Assembly: GCA_947488305.1 (NCBI GenBank)
Contig: CANKZM010000001.1
Coordinates: forward strand, 62,001-126,000
Length of the DNA stretch: 64,000 bases
Source of the DNA: an uncultured Roseobacter sp.
Lineage (GTDB): Bacteria; Pseudomonadota; Alphaproteobacteria; Rhodobacterales; Rhodobacteraceae
Direction: 5' to 3'
A program made the translations under genes and the position numbers. Below are positions 53,856-62,893 of the stretch, in pieces (the first letter of the stretch is position 1; the number at the start of each line of letters is the position of its first letter). The notes below the pieces were generated by a model. It worked only from the letters and a program-made list of their open reading frames with translations, was not told the DNA's origin and made no database searches.

Positions 53856-56762
53856 TCAGGATCTGAGCCTTTCACCACCGGCGTCATAGTGGATGGGCGG
53901 TGTGACACGCGCGGGGATAACGCCGTCGTTCAGGCGCACATGCACGGTTTCACCGTGGCGGGAATGTCCGTTTTCCAACAGGGCCAGCCCGACCCAGCGG
54001 TCATGCACCGTGCTGTAGACGCAGGCGGTGACGAACCCTTCGGTCGGCTTTTTCTCACCTCCCGGTGTAAGCGGGCCGCCTTCGGGGATCATGCGGTCCG
54101 GTTCGGGGATCACGCCGACAAGTTCGCGCCGATTGGAGGTACCGGCACGGCGCAGTGCCACGGAACGTTTGCCCAAGTAATCAGCTTTCTTCTTGGACAT
54201 CGCCCATCCAAGGCCGAGATCGAAAGGATCGATGGGCCCGTCGACCTCATGGCCCAGCGACAGGAACCCTTTTTCGACCCGCAGCACATGATTTGCCTCT
54301 GACCCGATGGGTGCGATGCCAAAGGGTACGCCGACCTCCAGAATTCTTTGCCACAAACGCAGCAGATCACGCGGGGCGACGTTGACCTCAAACGACAACT
54401 CGCCGGTAAAGCTGACGCGCACCACGCGCGCCGGGATGTCCGCAACATGGCCCTCCGCAAAGGCCATGAACGGCAGCGCTTCGGTCGAGATGTCGATATC
54501 CGTGCCAAGCGCCTGCATGACCTCGCGGGCTTTCGGGCCGCAGATGGTGGCGTTGTTCCATTGGCTGGTGACCGTAGTGATGAAAACGTTCCAGTCTGGG
54601 AACTCGGTTTGCAGGATTTCTTCCATATGCCCGTTTATCGCATCCGCATGCCCGGTTGAGGTCGAGATGATCCAGCGGTCTTGCGACAGTCGGAGCGCAA
54701 CACCGTCATCCATCACCAGCCCGTCGTCACTTAGCATCAGGCCGTACCGCGCACGCCCGACTTTCAGGTTGGACATGACGTTGGTGTAGAGATGATCGAG
54801 AAAACGACCCACATCGCGGCCCTTCAGCTCAAATGTCCCAAGGGGAGAGCCGTCATAGACGCCCACATCGTTGCGTACTGTGCGGCATTCGCGGTTGACC
54901 GTATCCTGGAACGCCTCGCCAGCGCGCGGGAAATACCCGGGGCGGCGCCAGCGCGCGCCGGATTCATACATGAAGGCCCCGTTGGCAAGGTTCCATGCCG
55001 TGACGGGTGTATGACGATAGGGCAGGGCAACCGAGCCCTCTCGGATACCACCAATCGCACCAAAGGACACAGGCGTGTAGGGCGCTCGGAATGTGGTGGT
55101 GCCGACCTCATCCAGTGGCAGGCCCTTTTGCATCGCGACCGTGCCGATGATGTTGATGTTACCCACCTTGCCCTGGTCGATGCCCATGCCACCGGTCGTG
55201 TAGCGTTTGACATGTTCGACGTTGTCATAACCTTCGCGCAGCGCCAGGTGGACGTCATCCACCGAAACGTCGTTTTGCATATCGAGAAAGGCTTTGCCGC
55301 TGGCCTGTTCGACCTGCCAGAGCGGATCGACAGCATAGTCCAGATCATCTGAGGCTGGGATATCAGGGAGCGCGCCGCCATTTGCGCCCGCCTCTGCACC
55401 GCTGCGCAGCGCTTCCGCCAGAACAAGATGGCCATCAGCAGCCCCTGCTGAAGCAGCGCTTTGCGCAGCCTTGTCAGGCCGGAAGGTAGACAGCGCTTGA
55501 TCGTAGGCAAGGGTACCGCGCGATTGAGACCACAAGTGCACAGCAGGGTTCCAACCGCCAGACACGGTAACTAGATCGCAGGTGATCTTGCGGCCAGTGC
55601 CCCCTTTGGCGGGCGCAACAGTAACGGCTCTGACACGGCGTCTGCCATGCGTCGTGGTGATCACCTGGCCTGATAAAACCTCCACCCCGGGCACGCTGGC
55701 GCGGGCGACTTCCGGCGGGTTTTCGCGGCTGTCCACAATGGCTGCAATCTCAATCCCGGAGGCTTGCATGTCCGCGGCGACAGCATAGGCGGAGTTGTTG
55801 TTTGTAAAGATCACGGCGCGCTTGCCGGGACGCACAGCATAGCGATTGACGTAGGTTTGCACGGCCGAGGCGAGCATCACGCCAGGGCGGTCATTGTTGC
55901 CAAAGACCAGCGTGCGTTCAATCGCGCCTGTGGCACACAGGACCTGACCCGCCCGCACGCGCCAGTTACGCTCAAGGATCGAAGGTTGTTCCGGTTCGCG
56001 TTCATTCACCATTACGAAGTTGTGCTCGCGATAACCCCAGACAGTTGCGTTCTGAAGGTGTCTGACGTTGGATAATCCAGCCAACTCGGCAGAGACTGAT
56101 CGCACCCACTCCATCGCGGGCTTGCCATCAATCATCAGGTTCCGGCTGAGCAAACTACCACCGGGCTCAGAGCCTTCATCGACCAGCATCACCCGCTGCC
56201 CGGCACGACCTGCCACCAATGCCGCCATCAAACCGGCCGGACCCGCACCCGCAATCAGCAGATCACAATGTGCATACCGATTTTCAAAATGCCCCTCTTT
56301 GGGGGGCTCGGCAGGTGCGGCGGCAAGGCCAGCCGCCTTGCGGATGAACGGTTCATAAAGATGCCAGTTGGGCCACTTGAAAGTCTTGTAATAGAAACCC
56401 GCGGGGAGAAAGCGCGCAAACATCTGGTTGATCGCCCCGACATCCAGCTCTGGCGAGGGCCAGCAGTTCACCGACTTGGCCGCCAGCCCCTCGCGCAGGG
56501 CTACAGTGGTGACAGGCCGGTTGCCGGACGCATCATCGCCCAGCAATTCCACCAGTGTCGAAGGTTCTTCAACACCTGAACCGACAATCCCGCGCGGGCG
56601 GTGGTATTTGAAACTGCGGGCTGTCAGACGTACACCGTTCGCCAGCAGGGCCGAGGCCAGCGTGTCGCCTTCAAAGCCCTGATAGGGGCGGCCATTGAAG
56701 GTGAAGTTCAATGTTTTGGTGCGGTCAATCCGCCCGCCATTATCAAGTCGATCAGTCTGCAT
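53856..56762 (-). CDS. soxA: sarcosine oxidase alpha subunit
   Basis: About 968 aa when started at 56762, where AAGGG precedes the ATG; the frame is open to 56786. It has an N-terminal ferredoxin-like fold region (FNGRPYQGFEGDTLASALLA), an NAD-binding site LLIAGAGPAGLMAALVAGRAG-type (given as GAGPAGLM near residue 175), and a GcvT folate-binding C-terminal domain. In the complex it helps transfer the oxidised methyl group to tetrahydrofolate. Length is typical. The substrate may be sarcosine or another N-methyl amino acid. Confidence 0.93.
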   Translation of the reverse strand: MQTDRLDNGGRIDRTKTLNFTFNGRPYQGFEGDTLASALLANGVRLTARSFKYHRPRGIVGSGVEEPSTLVELLGDDASGNRPVTTVALREGLAAKSVNCWPSPELDVGAINQMFARFLPAGFYYKTFKWPNWHLYEPFIRKAAGLAAAPAEPPKEGHFENRYAHCDLLIAGAGPAGLMAALVAGRAGQRVMLVDEGSEPGGSLLSRNLMIDGKPAMEWVRSVSAELAGLSNVRHLQNATVWGYREHNFVMVNEREPEQPSILERNWRVRAGQVLCATGAIERTLVFGNNDRPGVMLASAVQTYVNRYAVRPGKRAVIFTNNNSAYAVAADMQASGIEIAAIVDSRENPPEVARASVPGVEVLSGQVITTTHGRRRVRAVTVAPAKGGTGRKITCDLVTVSGGWNPAVHLWSQSRGTLAYDQALSTFRPDKAAQSAASAGAADGHLVLAEALRSGAEAGANGGALPDIPASDDLDYAVDPLWQVEQASGKAFLDMQNDVSVDDVHLALREGYDNVEHVKRYTTGGMGIDQGKVGNINIIGTVAMQKGLPLDEVGTTTFRAPYTPVSFGAIGGIREGSVALPYRHTPVTAWNLANGAFMYESGARWRRPGYFPRAGEAFQDTVNRECRTVRNDVGVYDGSPLGTFELKGRDVGRFLDHLYTNVMSNLKVGRARYGLMLSDDGLVMDDGVALRLSQDRWIISTSTGHADAINGHMEEILQTEFPDWNVFITTVTSQWNNATICGPKAREVMQALGTDIDISTEALPFMAFAEGHVADIPARVVRVSFTGELSFEVNVAPRDLLRLWQRILEVGVPFGIAPIGSEANHVLRVEKGFLSLGHEVDGPIDPFDLGLGWAMSKKKADYLGKRSVALRRAGTSNRRELVGVIPEPDRMIPEGGPLTPGGEKKPTEGFVTACVYSTVHDRWVGLALLENGHSRHGETVHVRLNDGVIPARVTPPIHYDAGGERLRS

Positions 56763-57009
56763 TGCCTGGCCCTTCGACGATGTCATGGGTCCGGGTGTCG
56801 CGCCAGATCGATAGCCAGGTGCCGCATCCCTTCACATGCCACCAACGCTCTTCAACCGGGCCAAGCGGATTGGGCACCTGGGTTAGGTAATCGGCCCATT
56901 CATCGTCGCTGGTGGCATTCGGATCAGGCCGACGCGGCTTGACCGGACCACCAAAGGCGAACTCCGCCTCGTTCCGGGGGCCACAAAAGGGGCAGGGGAT
57001 ATTCATCAT
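56752..57009 (-). CDS. soxD: sarcosine oxidase delta subunit
   Basis: An 85-aa zinc-binding subunit. CPFCGPRNEAEF at the N-terminus and a later HVKGCGTW supply the metal ligands, and ATSDDEWADYL is family-typical. It overlaps the soxA start by about 11 bases and follows soxB by 12. It stabilises the heterotetramer. Confidence 0.9.
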   Translation of the reverse strand: MMNIPCPFCGPRNEAEFAFGGPVKPRRPDPNATSDDEWADYLTQVPNPLGPVEERWWHVKGCGTWLSIWRDTRTHDIVEGPGNAD

Positions 57010-57021
57010 TTCTGGCTGCTC

Positions 57022-58272
57022 CTATCTGGCCGTGGTTGTGCCGGTTTCCATCACGTAATCAAGGTGGCGGAAACGTTTCAGCGTAAAGTCTTTCATCAGC
57101 TCATGCGGTCTGCCGGTGGCCACCAGATGGGCCAGCGTCAGTCCCCCTGCGGGGATGGCCTTGTAGCCGCCCCACCATCCAGCAGTTACAAACAACCCCG
57201 GTACATCTGTTTCATCCATGATCGGCGAGGCATCTTGCGCGATGTCCAAGTGACCACCCCACTGACGCATCAGTTTGAGCTTTTTGAACGATGGGAAGAG
57301 AGAGAGCATCGCCGAGACCGTATCCTCAAACACATGCTGCTTGATGTCGCGGCGGAAAGACTGACCCATGTCTGGGGCGCCGCCTATCACCATTTCGCCC
57401 TTGTCGGACTGACTGAAATAGAACCCGGCGTCGGGGCAGTTCACGATCACATCCACCAGCGGTTTGACAGGTTCCGATACGAAGGCAGTCAAGTTCATTG
57501 TACGCAGGGGCAGTTTCAGCCCGGCAGTTTCAGTAAGCGTTGTGGTGTGACCGGAGACAGCCACAGCAACCTTTTTCGCGCGGATCAGTCCGCGGTTGGT
57601 TTGCAAGCCCTCAATCGCGCCATCGGCGCCGCGCACCAGGCTTTCGACCGCTGTCTGCTGATGAATCTCGCCCCCCAGCGCGTCTATCGCGCGCGCATAG
57701 CCCCAGGCGACCGCATCATGTCGGTTCACGCCGGCATCCGTATGGACCATGCCACCGATTACGGGCAGCCGGGATCCCGGCCCGCCGCCGGTCAGAGCGG
57801 GAATGCGCTTGCGTACTTCGGCCTCTGAAATGCGTTTATAGGTGGAGCCATAAATATCCATGATATGTTGGCGCCGCCGCCGGTCGCGCATCATTGGATA
57901 ATTTTGGATCACATCAATCATGGTGCGTTTGGAGTGCATCATGTTGAAGTTCAACTCTTTCGTCATCTCTTCGTAGAGGGCAACGGATTTGACGTAGAAA
58001 GGGATCGACTGATCCCGCATGTAGTTCGAACGGATCGTAATGGTGTTGCGGGCAATGTTGCCGCCCCCCAGCCAGCCGCGTTCTACCACAGCGATATTTG
58101 TAACCCCATGTTCCTTGGCGAGATAATAGGCCGTCGCCAACCCGTGACCGCCCGCGCCGATGATAACAACATCATAGCTTTCCTTCAGCGGTGGGCTTCG
58201 CCAGGCTTTGGGCCAAGAGGTATGATTGTTGATGCCGTGACGCAGCAACGAGGCGATGGAGTATTTTTGCAT
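57022..58272 (-). CDS. soxB: sarcosine oxidase beta subunit
   Basis: A 416-aa flavoprotein started at MQKYSIASLLRHGINNH, the usual SoxB N-terminus; the frame is open to 58317. The FAD motif is VVIIGAGGHGLATAYYLAKE and the FMN-linked loop region follows with GNIARNTITIRSNY. It carries the oxidative demethylation site. First gene of soxBDAG and divergent from a LysR gene. Confidence 0.92.
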   Translation of the reverse strand: MQKYSIASLLRHGINNHTSWPKAWRSPPLKESYDVVIIGAGGHGLATAYYLAKEHGVTNIAVVERGWLGGGNIARNTITIRSNYMRDQSIPFYVKSVALYEEMTKELNFNMMHSKRTMIDVIQNYPMMRDRRRRQHIMDIYGSTYKRISEAEVRKRIPALTGGGPGSRLPVIGGMVHTDAGVNRHDAVAWGYARAIDALGGEIHQQTAVESLVRGADGAIEGLQTNRGLIRAKKVAVAVSGHTTTLTETAGLKLPLRTMNLTAFVSEPVKPLVDVIVNCPDAGFYFSQSDKGEMVIGGAPDMGQSFRRDIKQHVFEDTVSAMLSLFPSFKKLKLMRQWGGHLDIAQDASPIMDETDVPGLFVTAGWWGGYKAIPAGGLTLAHLVATGRPHELMKDFTLKRFRHLDYVMETGTTTAR

Positions 58273-58284
58273 CATAAGCACATA

Positions 58285-58301
58285 GTTTACTATTGGTAAA
58301 C
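58285..58301. promoter_or_regulatory. LysR operator candidate in the soxB-LysR gap
   Basis: GTTTAC-TATTG-GTAAAC is a perfect 6-5-6 inverted repeat with T-N11-A geometry, 13 bases upstream of the soxB ATG and 98 before the LysR ATG. It is different in sequence from the ATTAG-N5-CTAAT motif, so it should belong to the adjacent LysR. Confidence 0.6.
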
Positions 58302-58398
58302 ATTCGTCAAGCGGCATAGGGCCTTTCCCCGATGGAAAAAACAGTCGAGAATGGGCTCACAGGAACTCTCGCTCAATCAGCCCTTCAAGGAGCCGAAG

Positions 58399-59289
58399 AT
58401 GAAAATCACTTTCCGACAGGTGGACGCTTTTCGCGCGGTGGTTTCCTCTGGCAGCGTGAAAGGTGCATCAACCCTGTTGGGGGTGTCTCAACCCGCGATC
58501 AGTCGTTTGATTTCTGATCTGGAAAGCGAAGTCGGGTTCGCGCTGTTTGCCCGGCAGGGCAGGGCGCTGGTCCCGACGCCGGAAGGGCGGTTGTTGGTAG
58601 GAGAGATCAGGCAGGCGATCACCGGGATGGAGCACATCAAAGATGCCGCAAACGTGATTGCCAATTTCGGTCACACCGCCGTCCAGCTCGTCACGATCCC
58701 CAGCTTTGCCGGGGGGCTGGCGCCGGACCTGATCGCGCGATTTGGCGCCGCGCACCCCCAAGTCAAGATGTGCCTGGAGATTGAGGCCAACGATGACACG
58801 GTTGAGTGGCTGGTCTTGCAGAACCATGACTTTGGCCTGACAACGAGCGTGCCGACAAACCCCGCTTTGGCACATATGCCAATGGAAGAAGGCAGCGTTT
58901 ACTGTGTTTTGCCGCAAGAACACCGGCTGGCGTCGAAATCGCAAATTGCTCCAAAGGATCTTCATGGTGAGTGCTTTGTGAGCTATTTGGCCGGATCGCG
59001 GTTCAGGCATGACATCGACACCGTCTTTGAGGCGGCCGGTGTTACGCGTGAGTTGCGCTTTGAAACGCGCACGTCGGATGCAATCTGTCAGCTCGTTGCT
59101 CGGCGTTTGGGAGTGTCGGTCGTGGCCACATCACATGCAGCGGATGAAATACCGGGGTGCGTTGCGGTTCCGTTCAAGGCTCGGCTGGACATGCAGGCGG
59201 TCCTGATCTGGCCGACGAACCGACTTTTGTCCGCTCCGGCAAACAGTTTTTTGGAGATGGTACGAAAGAGCCGAAACGCCTGTGACTAA
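58399..59289 (+). CDS. LysR-type regulator next to soxBDAG
   Basis: A 296-aa regulator. AAGGAG 6 bases before the ATG at 58399 fixes this start rather than 58351. HTH region GASTLLGVSQPAISRLISDL (about residues 20-39), effector domain to the end. It is divergent from soxB and probably activates sox and perhaps the ABC importer. It overlaps the convergent permease gene by 4 bases. Confidence 0.9.
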   Translation: MKITFRQVDAFRAVVSSGSVKGASTLLGVSQPAISRLISDLESEVGFALFARQGRALVPTPEGRLLVGEIRQAITGMEHIKDAANVIANFGHTAVQLVTIPSFAGGLAPDLIARFGAAHPQVKMCLEIEANDDTVEWLVLQNHDFGLTTSVPTNPALAHMPMEEGSVYCVLPQEHRLASKSQIAPKDLHGECFVSYLAGSRFRHDIDTVFEAAGVTRELRFETRTSDAICQLVARRLGVSVVATSHAADEIPGCVAVPFKARLDMQAVLIWPTNRLLSAPANSFLEMVRKSRNACD

Positions 59290-60176
59290 CGCGTATCGGA
59301 TCGTTTCTCAAAACGCGCGAACAGTCGACTGAGGCCAAAGCAAATGATGAAGTAGAAGGCCGCGGTCGTAATCCATGCCTCAAAGATCATGCGCGATGAA
59401 GCGACAAGCTCTACCGTCTTATAGGTCAGTTCCTGCACCGAGATCAGCGAGATGATCGAACTGTCCTTGATCAGTGTGATGAACTGGTTTGCCATCGGAG
59501 GAACAACCTTTTTCATCGCTTGGGGCAACACGATGTAGCGCAATTCCTGCATCCGGCTCATGCCGATGGATCGGGCCGCCTCGCGTTGGCCTTTCGGGAC
59601 CGACTGGATGCCTGCTCGCACGATTTCACCAACAAAGGCGCTTTCGAACAGTGCAAGCACGATGACGCCAGAGATCAGCGAGGGAAACCGGCGCATATCG
59701 CCAAAGAAGAATTCCCAAAGCCAGATGTCCTCTTGCCGCGCAATCCCGCGCGACCAGCGCGCAAGGTTCAGGGCATCGATCAACTGTTGTGAGAGGAAGA
59801 AGAAAAAGATGAATACCACGACGACCGGTGGAATGTTGCGTAGGAATTCGAGGTAGGTGCGGGCGAGCATCCGGACAGTCAGGTTGGCGGAACAGCGGGC
59901 CACGCCAAGGATCGTGCCAAGGATTAGCGCCAGAATACTGGCGTAAATGCTGATGCGGATGGTCGCCATCAATCCCTGCAACAGCAGGTTGGCAAAATAC
60001 TCCTCGCGGCCTGAATGCCAGCCGACGATGTAGCTCGGGATCAACTCCCAACGCCATTTGTAGTTCAGGGTGCCCTCGATCGAGAACCAGATATATCCGA
60101 AAAAGGCAATCAGAACCGCCAGTATCAGATAGTCAGGCCATCTTAGTTTGGAAAAGAAGTTCGACACTTCGGGCAC
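59286..60176 (-). CDS. polar amino-acid-type ABC permease (second)
   Basis: A 296-aa HisM/GlnP-family permease. Family segment is PKGQREAARSIGMSRMQELR with the cytoplasmic EAA loop. Five to six transmembrane helices, plus a long periplasmic insertion before helix 2. It completes the importer with the ATPase, first permease and binding protein upstream. Last gene of that operon. Confidence 0.92.
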   Translation of the reverse strand: MPEVSNFFSKLRWPDYLILAVLIAFFGYIWFSIEGTLNYKWRWELIPSYIVGWHSGREEYFANLLLQGLMATIRISIYASILALILGTILGVARCSANLTVRMLARTYLEFLRNIPPVVVVFIFFFFLSQQLIDALNLARWSRGIARQEDIWLWEFFFGDMRRFPSLISGVIVLALFESAFVGEIVRAGIQSVPKGQREAARSIGMSRMQELRYIVLPQAMKKVVPPMANQFITLIKDSSIISLISVQELTYKTVELVASSRMIFEAWITTAAFYFIICFGLSRLFARFEKRSDTR

Positions 60177-60189
60177 CCATTTTAGGCCG

Positions 60190-60207
60190 GGGGCGACCGC
60201 TCGCCCC
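60190..60207 (-). terminator. intercistronic hairpin after the binding-protein gene
   Basis: GGGGCGA and TCGCCCC pair with a CCGC loop in the 45-base gap between binding-protein and permease genes. No T-run. Same arrangement as after livK-type and aepX-type genes in this window. Confidence 0.6.
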
Positions 60208-60221
60208 AGGATTTCTGAACG

Positions 60222-61034
60222 TTATTGAGCGACCTGGTCAGCCCATTCCTCCGTGGCGAACCAGTAGTTGTGACGCTCTTCCAGCCAACCGGTACGCCAC
60301 TGCTGTGCAATCCAGTTGTTGAAGTAGTTCAGCGCATCAGGGTCACCCTTGCGCATCACGAAGCCTTCGCCGCGTGGGTCAAACAGGTCACCTTCGACCA
60401 CTACCAGAACGTCTGGGTTCCGACCGGCTTCGCGGTTCGGAGTGGGCTGGGACGCCATGGTGGCATGCGCATTCCCGTTCAGAACTTCCTGGGTGGAAGC
60501 GCCATCCTCATCAAACAGCAAGAGGTTCGCCTCGGGGAAGTTTTCCGCGATGACCACTGCAGGTGTCGCGCCGCGCCGAGCCGCAAATGTTACATCAGGA
60601 GAGTTCATATCCTCCAGTGACATGCCCGCCGTCATTTCCTTGTTCGCCAGAATAGCCAAACCGGTAAATGCGTAAGGGTCCGAGAAGTTGACAGTCAGGG
60701 CCCGCTGCGGCGTGTAGGACATGCCTGAGATGATCACGTCAAAGTTGCCGGAGACAAGCGCGGGAATAATTCCATCCCATGCGGTTGGCACAAATTCGAC
60801 CTCAACGCCCATATCCTCGGCCAGCTTGCGACCGACATCCAGTTCATAGCCGATCAGATCGCCATTCTTATCACGCATTGACCATGGGACAAAAAGGGAA
60901 AGACCAATGCGGATGACCCCATCCTGTTTGATCGTTTCTATCACCGATTGCTCTTGCGCACTTGCCGGTACGGCAAGGCCAAGGGCAGCGGTGGCGGCCA
61001 GGGCAAGGCCAATAATTCTTCGTGGCAGTTTCAT
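60222..61034 (-). CDS. polar amino-acid-type ABC substrate-binding protein
   Basis: A 270-aa periplasmic protein with a signal peptide (residues 1-26, ending VPASA) and one SBP_bac_3 domain (GVIRIGLSLFVPWSMRDKNG; RALTVNFSDPYAFTGLAI). This family binds charged or zwitterionic amino acids and related compounds. The catabolic cluster next to it suggests a betaine, an N-methyl amino acid or a pyridinium carboxylate as ligand. Confidence 0.93.
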   Translation of the reverse strand: MKLPRRIIGLALAATAALGLAVPASAQEQSVIETIKQDGVIRIGLSLFVPWSMRDKNGDLIGYELDVGRKLAEDMGVEVEFVPTAWDGIIPALVSGNFDVIISGMSYTPQRALTVNFSDPYAFTGLAILANKEMTAGMSLEDMNSPDVTFAARRGATPAVVIAENFPEANLLLFDEDGASTQEVLNGNAHATMASQPTPNREAGRNPDVLVVVEGDLFDPRGEGFVMRKGDPDALNYFNNWIAQQWRTGWLEERHNYWFATEEWADQVAQ

Positions 61035-61067
61035 AAGTACCTCCTTGGTGATGGTTGAGCGGTTTCG

Positions 61068-61910
61068 TTATTGAGCAACGGCATATCTCCGCTCGAGATA
61101 ACTGACGCCGATAGACAGGATCAGGGTCACCACCATGTAGACGATTGCAACGGTGAACCAGATTTCAAAGCTCATGTAAGTGTCGGAAATGATGTTGCGG
61201 CCAAATGTTGTCAGCTCTGCAACCGCAATCACGCTGACAATGGCAGAGGATTTGATCAGGTGTACAACCTCACCCGTCATCGGTGGCAACATGAAGCGCA
61301 CCGATTGGGGCAGAATGATGTAGCGATAGGTCTGACCGGTGGTCATCCCGATGGATTTGGCAGCTTCCCACTGGCCCTGGGCTACGGCATTGATCCCCGC
61401 GCGCAGAATTTCCGAGATCAGTGCGGAGTGGAATACGGCCAGCGTCAGGATCGACGCGGTATAGCGGTCGAATTTAAAAATCGGCCCCAAGACGTAGTAA
61501 AACAAATAGAGGAGCACGAGCAGCGGAATATTGCGGATGAATTCCAGAAAGCAGACCGCAACGGCGGAACCGACAATCAGCCCCGACAGGCGCAATAGTG
61601 CGACCAGCAAGCCAAGTGCGGTAGCAAGCACAAAGGCGGTCAAAGACAGCCGTATAGTTGCGCCCAGGCCAATCAGTAACTCGCCAGGCTGAAACCCATC
61701 ATCCGTAAAGCTGTAGAGGTACTGGGGAACGCGATACCATTGCCAACTGTAGCCCATGTTCTGGGCGCCGGTATAAGATCCCCAACAAATCACCCCGATG
61801 ACCAGCAGGTAGATGACAACAGAAATGAAAGTGGAACCAAAGAACTTTTGTACCGGGGACTGCTGCGGCAGTGGCGCGCCTTTGATCATTGGCAAATCAG
61901 TCGCGCTCAT
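61068..61910 (-). CDS. polar amino-acid-type ABC permease (first)
   Basis: A 280-aa HisM/GlnP-family permease. Coupling loop AQGQWEAAKSIGMTTGQTYR and the MLPPMTGEVVHLIKSSAIVS segment are characteristic. One base separates it from the ATPase stop. It pairs with the permease at 59286. Confidence 0.92.
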   Translation of the reverse strand: MSATDLPMIKGAPLPQQSPVQKFFGSTFISVVIYLLVIGVICWGSYTGAQNMGYSWQWYRVPQYLYSFTDDGFQPGELLIGLGATIRLSLTAFVLATALGLLVALLRLSGLIVGSAVAVCFLEFIRNIPLLVLLYLFYYVLGPIFKFDRYTASILTLAVFHSALISEILRAGINAVAQGQWEAAKSIGMTTGQTYRYIILPQSVRFMLPPMTGEVVHLIKSSAIVSVIAVAELTTFGRNIISDTYMSFEIWFTVAIVYMVVTLILSIGVSYLERRYAVAQ

Positions 61911-61911
61911 C

Positions 61912-62694
61912 TCAATGTTCCAGAATCTGATCTAGGAACATGCGGCAGCGTTCGCTGGATGGGTTGGTAAAGAACTGCTCGGGGGGCGAGATTTCGACGA
62001 TCTGGCCCTCTTCCATAAAGACCATCGTGTCAGCTACTTTGCGGGCGAACCCCATCTCGTGGGTGACCACGACCATCGTCATGCCGGTGTCTGCAAGCCC
62101 CACCATCACGTCAAGCACCTCATTGATCATCTCGGGATCGAGGGCCGAGGTTGGCTCGTCAAACAACATGATTCGGGTTTCCATGCAAAGCGATCGGGCG
62201 ATGGCGACCCGCTGCTGTTGGCCCCCGGACAATTGCGCGGGGTATTTTTCTGCCTGTTCGGGGATGTGCACGCGTTCGAGGTATTTGCGCGCGGTCTTTT
62301 CGGCCTCAGATTGGCTGATCTTGCGAACTTTCATTGGCCCGATGGTCAGGTTTTCCAGCACGGTCAGGTGTGGAAACAGGTTGAACTGCTGAAATACCAT
62401 CCCCACTTCCTGTCGCAGATCCCGGATCTGTTTGGAGTTCTGGTGCACTTCGATACCGTCGATGATCAGCGTACCGGAATTGTGCCACTCCAGCCCGTTA
62501 AAGCAGCGGATCAGCGTCGATTTGCCGGACCCGGACGGTCCGCAAATCACCATTTTCTCGCCCTGCTGCACCTCCAGGTTCACATCTTTCAATGCGTGAA
62601 AAGACCCGTAGAACTTGTCTAGATTCGTGACGCGGATCATGGGGTCTGACGTGGTCACGGCGGGCCTCTCATCGAATTGCGTGAAACGGGGCAA
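61912..62694 (-). CDS. polar amino-acid-type ABC ATP-binding protein
   Basis: A 260-aa GlnQ/HisP-type ATPase with Walker A GPSGSGKST, signature LSGGQQQRVAIARSL, Walker B IMLFDEPTSALDPE and switch VVTHEMGF. A later in-frame start (MIRVTNLDKFYG at about 62640) is also reasonable. First gene of the importer operon, divergent from the CMD-family gene. Confidence 0.93.
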   Translation of the reverse strand: MPRFTQFDERPAVTTSDPMIRVTNLDKFYGSFHALKDVNLEVQQGEKMVICGPSGSGKSTLIRCFNGLEWHNSGTLIIDGIEVHQNSKQIRDLRQEVGMVFQQFNLFPHLTVLENLTIGPMKVRKISQSEAEKTARKYLERVHIPEQAEKYPAQLSGGQQQRVAIARSLCMETRIMLFDEPTSALDPEMINEVLDVMVGLADTGMTMVVVTHEMGFARKVADTMVFMEEGQIVEISPPEQFFTNPSSERCRMFLDQILEH

Positions 62695-62785
62695 AGCCCT
62701 GCGTTTGCTCTTCGAAGCGACCTCGGGACCGCCACCATTGCATCGGTGGTACGATCAGACAGCTTCTCGGTGCACGGCATCAAAG

Positions 62786-62820
62786 TTGCATATTAATTAA
62801 CATGGTTGCTTAATGTGCAA
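62786..62820. promoter_or_regulatory. large inverted repeat in the ABC importer/CMD divergent gap
   Basis: TTGCATATTAA (62786-62796) and TTAATGTGCAA (62810-62820) are inverted copies with one mismatch, 13 bases apart, with TTAATTAA at 62793. It lies between divergent starts at 62694 and 62894, so one regulator, perhaps the XRE-cupin protein at 63479, could control both sides. Confidence 0.5.
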
Positions 62821-62893
62821 TACTCGTCAATATAAAATTAACCATGCGGGATTTGGCTCGCGTAGTTCTGCCGCCAGCATGAAAGGGTTCAAG

